Source: Tubiluchus corallicola (Eukaryota; Priapulida; Priapulimorpha; Priapulimorphida; Tubiluchidae). Taken from it: a stretch of 64,000 nucleotides of DNA. This document shows positions 61,901 to 64,000 of the stretch, one piece after another (position 1 is the stretch's first letter; each line of letters opens with the position of its first letter). Below the pieces are notes generated by a model that was not told the DNA's origin, made no database searches, and saw nothing but the letters and a program-made list of their open reading frames with translations. The position numbers and the translations under genes are program-made. The stretch spans positions 149,001 through 213,000 of the forward strand of contig JAQGDQ010000243.1 in the NCBI GenBank assembly GCA_030141605.1, read 5' to 3'.

Positions 61901-64000
61901 TAGAGGATCTCGAAGATTTCAGCATATGAAGAGCACCCGTATTGCTGTTTGCCAGGAGGCAATTTTTAACACATTTAACAATAAGAACTCCATGCAGTGT
62001 CAAGCAGATGTTTAACATTTAGAACGGTATATTATTTGCAGTTTTACTTTTGTGATTAAAGGAACAATTCTTAAATTAGTATAATTCGAAGCATTTATAT
62101 TTGTATTTACGCTCTATGCAGTATGGCAGTATTAGATGTAATTATTTTGTTGTTGTTATTTCAGCCTATTCATTGTTGCAATATCATAAATAAACCACTT
62201 TGATTGATTCAGCAAAAACTTCCATAGTTATTTATGATCAGGCGTTCTAAATGTTAAACATCTGCTTGACACTGCATGGAGTTCTTATTGTTAAATGTGT
62301 TAAAAATTGCCTCCTGGCAAACAGCAATATGGGTGCTCTTCATATGCTGAAATCTTCGAGATCCTCTAGTAATACTCATTGATTAAAGAGCCAAAATGAT
62401 TTTACAAGGAAGGGTTTGCTTAAAATTGCGAAGGGACCCTTGTTTTGTTACAGAAAATTTAAAATTCTATGTCACAGCTGAAACTACAAAAGTCACTTTT
62501 GATTCATCTAAAGTTACCAAACATTTGGTCAGAAAAACTTATACAATATAGCACCTCTGTAAGAATTACACATGTTACTTACAGTAGTCACAAAAAAATT
62601 AAACCGGTGAGCAGCAATTGCAAAGAATATACTTGCTTTGCATATGACGAATGAGAGTTCAAGTTCCGAGAGTCGTACCAAACACTCAAAAAGTTTGTAA
62701 GCTTTTAGACCAACTTTTCGTGTTTTCTTATATCCACTAACTGAAATTGTCTACTACCACTAGCTGTGACGTATCGACAGTCAACTTCGCTAAATGCTTT
62801 CAAGCAAGTGAACTTGTCAAGTCTCTTGCTGGGGGAATATAGCAAAAGGGACCACCCATTAAGTACGTTTATAATTTTGATGCTGCCAAAACATCAGCGC
62901 AAAACAAATTTTTCCTCAGATAATCTAATCAAAGATGACTATATTTAGTACATTGGATTTTTGAAACCATACATGCTCACTGTTTAAGTTAGCCTTTGCC
63001 TTTCTCCGAAACAATATACTACTTATACTAGCAAAGCTTATGTGAGAATTGATTACTATGTCTGACTTTGTTTTCAGCATGCAAAGCATTTCAATGACTT
63101 TTGGGGACGACCTGGTGGAGGTGCACCATCAAACAACTTTCTTGGTGCAAGGCGCACTGGGATGCGAGACATCGTTTCCACGCCTGCAGTGAGTTTTCAC
63201 TAATATGTACACTATTGTACAGTATTATAGTCACATTTACAAGGCTCAGTTATTATATATATATATATATAGATGATATTTAAAATTCTTCATTGCCATT
63301 GTTATACATATACAGACATCATATATATATATATATATTTCTCAAGCAGTTTTGCTGTTCATTTTTACAGTGAAAATTTGGGTAAAAGTCTGATCAAAAA
63401 CATTGCAAGGTGTGGCAATATCACACATATATATATATATATATAAGTAAAGCAATTATGTATAATCAGTTGAAAACCGCTGTTTGCAATAGTGTTAAAA
63501 ACAAAATACCAATACAAGTGACATCAAATACGAACATTTCAATATAAGACTATATCCACGTATTACAAACAATATCATACAATACATACAACTATATAAT
63601 ACAAATTTCAATGACCCAAAGACGTAAAAAGCACTTTTTTCGTTTAACTGACTCATTAGGATTGTTTACACTATTTGGGAATATAATGACAGCATTACAA
63701 TTACATTGGCGATTTCCTAAATCCCACAACAAAGAAATAAGAAATTCACATAAAAATTTTGGTACCTTCGAATGAAAGAGAAAAATTTATAATGTAACAC
63801 ACTTTTCTCTGGGTAGATCGTAACTGAGTGGATAGGCACGCACGGTTTCACGAAGGTGGCATGATTTCGATACAAGCTCGATAAACCTTCGTTTACTTCG
63901 AAACTAAATCATTTACTATTAATAATATCATTTTCATTAATACTATCTACTTTTAGAACGAAGAATCTACGCAAGAGATCGATAAAATAAGACGTACCAA
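31220..64000 (+). CDS. CSPP1-like centrosome/cilium microtubule protein, 3' end off window
   Basis: Exons: 31220-31316, 31792-31868, 35462-35552, 37963-38056, 41779-41896, 45996-46145, 47724-47942, 48081-48149, 49288-49384, 49531-49614, 50384-50424, 53015-53122, 55329-55434, 59334-59485, 60036-60158, 60846-60926, 61592-61720, 63078-63188, 63957-64000+. Every junction is AG/GT and in phase; about 663 residues are visible. Six modules of type YDPWGKPGAGAP start at residues 167, 215 (degenerate), 321, 386, 466 and 620. Charged coiled-coil stretches (e.g. QKIENYRRQIEEQKM, LQREMEERQKLRAMQ, EEREQRRKQERHNE) precede several. Human CSPP1 has [20 protein letters not shown] after a like coiled coil; exon 14 here reads YDPWGKPGAGAPRVGKDGKP. 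CSPP1 is known to bind microtubules at centrosomes, spindle poles and ciliary axonemes. Orthology is inferred from the module and layout; the start is not certain. Confidence 0.75.
31477..31654. repeat. 89-bp tandem duplication in intron 1
   Basis: ATAATTATGAACGTTTTCAT begins at 31477 and at 31566, and the two copies are nearly identical through ACTTCAGGACTACACATTC. Confidence 0.9.
32250..32330. repeat. Dispersed repeat, copy 3 of 3
   Basis: GGACCGGAAGTAAGCTCAAA, GATAATCTAAGATGAGACCC and TGAACCGGAC match the copies at 13372 and 29862. Confidence 0.5.
32423..32560 (+). mobile_element. tRNA-Thr-derived SINE copy in intron 2
   Basis: GGTCTAATAATCATAGCG (A-box region), TTGCTTTGTAATTA (anticodon loop with TGT) and CTGGTTCGATACC (B-box), then TTTTTTCACATTTCC, a body shared with the copy at 45575. 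Confidence 0.65.
33374..33908. mobile_element. MITE with TA flanks, 535 bp, relative of 27837-28863
   Basis: Ends GGTTTTACACGTCAAATCTA / ACATTTGACGTGTAAAACC flanked by TA. The same TCAAATGTAGAC and TCAAATGTGACTTAGG subterminal motifs fill both arms. Confidence 0.8.
34310..34556. repeat. TTTA then TTCA tetranucleotide satellite
   Basis: (TTTA)n at 34314-34348 passes into (TTCA)n to 34530 with TTCG interruptions. The HSFIHSFI open frame is spurious. Confidence 0.95.
34607..35045. repeat. Direct repeat upstream of exon 3, with (ACG/ATG)n
   Basis: AGCACTTATGTTGAAGTGT, GGCAGCAGGAGGAAACAACG, CCAGGGAAAAATAATTGA and GTAAGCCCTGTAAGGTGA lead into a (GAC)n(GAT)n tract. The whole block is repeated at 36160-36545. 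Confidence 0.9.
36160..36545. repeat. Direct repeat downstream of exon 3
   Basis: Second copy, same orientation, of 34607-35045 with a shorter trinucleotide tract. The pair flanks exon 3 (35462-35552) about 1.55 kb apart. Confidence 0.9.
38094..38565 (-). pseudogene. LINE 3' end: ORF2 C-terminus plus tail
   Basis: The minus strand reads KILLWNSLPLQVKQIKSLSA, then FKTKLK and a stop, the usual W-N-S-L-P ... F-K-x-x-L ending of CR1/L2-like ORF2. It continues to GGCAAATAAAGATT and a (TA)n tail at 38094-38106. Confidence 0.8.
38769..39402 (+). repeat. Interspersed ~600-bp repeat family, full copy A
   Basis: CGTATATCTTACTCGCACTG to ATAATAACGTCTAAGTTCAA; closely matches 46465-47157 and 57581-59205. 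It contains a CACCCTCCAGGGTG palindrome. No open frame. It keeps the GGCAATGTTAAATTAT target that a foldback element entered in copy C. Confidence 0.85.
39618..40410. repeat. 38-bp minisatellite, ~20 copies
   Basis: Unit GGGTCTTAGCTATATAAGGG-TTACTGTATTTGTGACTA. Central copies are nearly identical and the left-edge copies are diverged, the pattern expected from unequal exchange. Confidence 0.95.
41240..41380 (+). mobile_element. LINE 3' hairpin copy
   Basis: GAGAAGGGTGGTTGACTCGA, TAACCTTTGGTTTTTCG and TCATCCTTTCTC share loop and stem with 18064 and 48940, followed by AAAATTAAAAAATTACTTAC. Confidence 0.55.
41953..42355 (+). repeat. Left arm of a 2.5-kb inverted repeat
   Basis: GTTCATACAGTTTATCTTCA through the ATGCAAGCAGCAGCAGAAAC region to a (TTCG)(TTCA) tract. 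It is repeated in reverse complement at 43806-44475 with few differences. Confidence 0.9.
42680..43200 (+). pseudogene. LINE ORF2 C-terminal relic with zinc-knuckle-like motif
   Basis: NCNCGFRFESVEHFLLHCPL, then YQQTRVVMFDKL: the C-x-C ... H-x4-C motif followed by R-x-x-(M/L)-F is the usual end of many non-LTR ORF2 proteins. Stop after KRFQ, then an AT-rich 3' UTR ending CCTAAATAAATTTTG. It lies in the loop of the inverted repeat. Confidence 0.75.
43806..44475 (-). repeat. Right arm of the 2.5-kb inverted repeat
   Basis: Reverse complement of 41953-42355, with a longer (GAAT)n tract (43810-44007) and an extra ~130 bp of TACATGTATTA-type repeats (44270-44400). Confidence 0.9.
45240..45420 (+). 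repeat. Third partial copy of the TTCG/TTCA repeat unit
   Basis: A (TTCG)n tract, ATTCAGTCAAC and AACTAATATAACAGTATAAA and ACAAAAACTAAAAT match 42280-42433 in the same orientation. Confidence 0.75.
45575..45695 (-). mobile_element. tRNA-Thr-derived SINE, minus copy
   Basis: Minus strand: GTGGCCGGGTGGTCTAAGGC (A-box), TGCCTTGTAAGCA (anticodon loop with TGT), TTGGTTCAAATCTAGGC (B-box), then CTTTTCACATTGCCGG body. It reads like a tRNA-Thr 5' part, but the flanks match the SINE at 32423. Confidence 0.68.
45996..46145 (+). CDS. CSPP1-like exon 6: module 1
   Basis: Follows directly in phase from the coiled coil of exon 5 (QIEEQKM|NMEQLQ). YDPWGRPGGGAP at residues 167-178 is followed by a low-complexity K/P/T/A linker. 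Confidence 0.8.
46465..47157 (+). repeat. Interspersed ~600-bp repeat family, full copy B
   Basis: Begins AAAGGACAAGAAAGGGGCAC and ends AACGTCTAAGTTCAATAC. Colinear with copies A and C, with small indels. Confidence 0.88.
47724..47942 (+). CDS. CSPP1-like exon 7: degenerate module 2
   Basis: LKFGTPGAGAPNF keeps G-T-P-G-A-G-A-P but has lost Y-D-P-W. The remainder, including HAHMRRNPELYFQDAP, is hydrophilic. 73 codons, phase 0 at both ends. Confidence 0.8.
48081..48149 (+). CDS. CSPP1-like exon 8
   Basis: Acceptor TTCTTCTCTTTAG, 23 codons SSSLVTTDPQEKLSDHLDEF plus SLK, donor AAA|GTATAA. Phase 0 at both ends, so it could be skipped without a frameshift. It is short and easily missed. Confidence 0.65.
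48337..49072 (+). pseudogene. LINE 3' end with hairpin and (TATGTC)n tail
   Basis: The plus strand reads LKSRRAKLWNSLPKDTFEGS, then LFSASEKYTKILLNGY: the W-N-S-L-P terminus of ORF2. At 48940 GGAAGGGCAGGAGACTAGAT ... CCTTCCCTGCCC forms the family hairpin, followed by GAAAATAAATGTTC(TATGTC)n. Confidence 0.8.
49288..49384 (+). CDS. CSPP1-like exon 9: module 3
   Basis: YDPFGKPGAGAP (F for W) at residues 321-332, ending KSKSG in phase 1. Exons 10 (49531-49614) and 11 (50384-50424) follow in phase. Confidence 0.8.
49640..50170. repeat. CAT/CGT trinucleotide-rich stretch
   Basis: Imperfect (ATC)n with GTC and ACC interruptions in the intron between exons 10 and 11. The poly-serine open frame is spurious. 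Confidence 0.85.
51430..51975 (+). pseudogene. LINE 3' end with (ACT)n tail
   Basis: Plus frame KQAIQLWNSLPTSLKYSSSL then STFKSKLKKTF and a stop; the 3' UTR ends AAAATGGCAAGTAAAGATTT with (ACT)n. The terminus resembles the GGCAAATAAAGATT end of other copies, so it is the same LINE family. Confidence 0.8.
52429..52703 (-). mobile_element. Solo-LTR-like element 1
   Basis: Minus strand begins TGTGGCATCACGTGACCAGC and ends CACACGCCACACA. It contains a CCTCTTATATTTACC TATA-like site and ATATTTAATAAATG poly(A) signal in the expected order, and is colinear with 61098-61385. No clear target duplication, so boundaries are approximate. Confidence 0.5.
53015..53122 (+). CDS. CSPP1-like exon 12: module 4
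   Basis: EVYDPWGKGYGTPNYNESRR: the second half departs from the consensus (GYGTP for PGAGAP). 36 codons, phase 0 at both ends. Donor CTCTCG|GTATGT. Confidence 0.8.
53123..55328 (+). other. CSPP1-like intron 12, no feature beyond a TA repeat
   Basis: 2.2 kb intron. A (TA)n tract lies at 54303-54326. The remaining open frames, such as 54396-54704 on the minus strand, match nothing I recognise. Confidence 0.5.
55329..55434 (+). CDS. CSPP1-like exon 13, donor amplified downstream
   Basis: KNSEPDRFLQPNTVRKDSF ... IEDDAANSFG, ending GGCG|GTAAGT in phase 1. The last bases and the donor are copied in tandem through the following 800 bp. Confidence 0.8.
55415..56250 (+). repeat. Minisatellite made of an exon end plus its splice donor
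   Basis: Starting in the last 20 bases of exon 13, the unit CAGCTTTGGCG|GTAAGTCC-TCAACTTTCGTTTAGTTAACAGCTAA is repeated about 18 times with 38- to 48-bp spacing. Nearly every unit keeps GGTAAGT; one is GGCAAGT. A last unit lies at 56641 beyond an inserted LINE fragment. Confidence 0.95.
56253..56640 (-). mobile_element. LINE 3' fragment inserted in the minisatellite
   Basis: Minus strand ends GGAAAATGAATAAACTCTTG-AAACTCTTGAAA, a short tandem tail, next to the array. Inside, ACAGTTTGGCC ... GGCTCAAACTGT forms a hairpin. An array unit resumes at 56641. Confidence 0.65.
56836..57330 (-). repeat. Interspersed ~600-bp repeat family, copy D
   Basis: Reverse-oriented, diverged copy: AAACTCCCACGATTACCGTT, AAGTCATTTGAAAC and CTTTTCTTCCCATTC blocks in order. 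It faces copy C. Confidence 0.7.
57581..59205 (+). repeat. Interspersed ~600-bp repeat family, copy C, split by a foldback element
   Basis: Begins AAAGGACAAGAAAAGGGGTA and continues as copies A and B do, but is interrupted at GGCAAT by the element at 57788-58710. It then resumes at GCAATGTTAAATTATATCTC. Confidence 0.88.
57788..58710. mobile_element. 923-bp foldback DNA element, 5-bp target duplication
   Basis: Ends TGTTGGGAGCCGAGTGGACC / GGTCCACTCGGCTCCCAACA are perfect inverted repeats continuing into GTCTACTTGGxC repeats. GCAAT is duplicated at both ends. The interior is AT-rich with no transposase (an 87-codon frame at 58052 has no recognisable motif). Confidence 0.9.
59334..59485 (+). 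CDS. CSPP1-like exon 14: module 5, best match to human CSPP1
   Basis: EVYDPWGKPGAGAPRVGKDG followed by KPITIRV parallels human [24 protein letters not shown], including the basic-D/A-x-G turn and the I-T. This is the strongest single support for the family call. Confidence 0.85.
61098..61385 (+). mobile_element. Solo-LTR-like element 2
   Basis: GTGGTGTCACGTGAGTAAGT near the start, CACGATATATAAGGCGTGCG as a strong TATA box, GGGAGCCC, then TTTAATAAAATG poly(A) signal and AGCTTTGCCATTCC ... GCTACACACA end. Same order as 52429-52703. Target duplication not found. Confidence 0.55.
61901..62368. mobile_element. 468-bp foldback element, 5-bp target duplication
   Basis: TAGAGGATCTCGAAGATTTC... and ...GAAATCTTCGAGATCCTCTA are arms of about 125 bp, separated by about 220 bp. 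GTAAT is present directly outside both ends. Confidence 0.92.
63078..63188 (+). CDS. CSPP1-like exon 18: module 6
   Basis: HFNDFWGRPGGGAPSNNF lies right after the R/E/Q coiled coil of exon 17, the same order as in human CSPP1. The last exon in the window (63957 onward) begins NEESTQEIDKIRRT and runs off the edge. Confidence 0.82.

Overview
The window is AT-rich nuclear DNA from an animal. Genes are split into many small exons with GT-AG introns of 0.1 to 5 kb, there is no sign of operons, and the introns are full of transposon relics and simple repeats. Gene content and the CR1/L2-like LINE, tRNA-SINE and foldback-element landscape suggest an invertebrate, possibly an early-branching one such as a sponge. 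The sequence alone does not settle the phylum.

Three protein-coding genes can be read. (1) Plus strand, 2447-21051: a complete cystinosin (CTNS), the lysosomal cystine/proton symporter, in ten coding exons giving 388 residues. Both PQ-loop motifs, the key aspartates and the YDQL lysosomal sorting signal are present. A TFEB/MITF-type CLEAR E-box lies 30 bp before the ATG. (2) Minus strand, 25140-23654: a large final exon encoding an LRRC14/PRAME-family leucine-rich repeat protein with recognisable BC-box and Cul2-box sequences, so a probable substrate receptor of a Cullin-2 ubiquitin ligase. (3) Plus strand, from about 31220 to beyond the right edge: 19 phase-compatible exons, about 663 residues so far, of a protein related to the centrosome/cilium microtubule protein CSPP1. 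It carries six copies of a Y-D-P-W-G-K-P-G-A-G-A-P type module.

Layout: 1-2406 upstream DNA; 2447-21051 CTNS, with introns holding LINE relics, a foldback element, two DNA-transposon relics, two 5S-rRNA-derived SINE copies and tRNA-type SINE/LINE tails; 21.1-23.6 kb intergenic DNA with a 79-bp tandem repeat; 23.65-25.9 kb the LRRC14-like gene; 26-31 kb SINEs, a LINE relic, a TA-flanked MITE, a CpG-richer promoter-like patch at 29.1-29.28 kb and long GA repeats; 31.2-64 kb the CSPP1-like gene with very repeat-laden introns.

The most striking structures are these. A minisatellite at 55.4-56.25 kb has copied an exon end together with its GTAAGT splice donor about 18 times. A 5S-rRNA-derived SINE is interrupted by a hAT-like MITE, while the other copy keeps the empty site. 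Three long foldback elements each have 5-bp target duplications. A LINE 3' hairpin with short tandem tails recurs. The three genes do not form one pathway: they are a lysosomal transporter, a probable ubiquitin-ligase adaptor and a microtubule protein. No wholly new multi-gene system was found.
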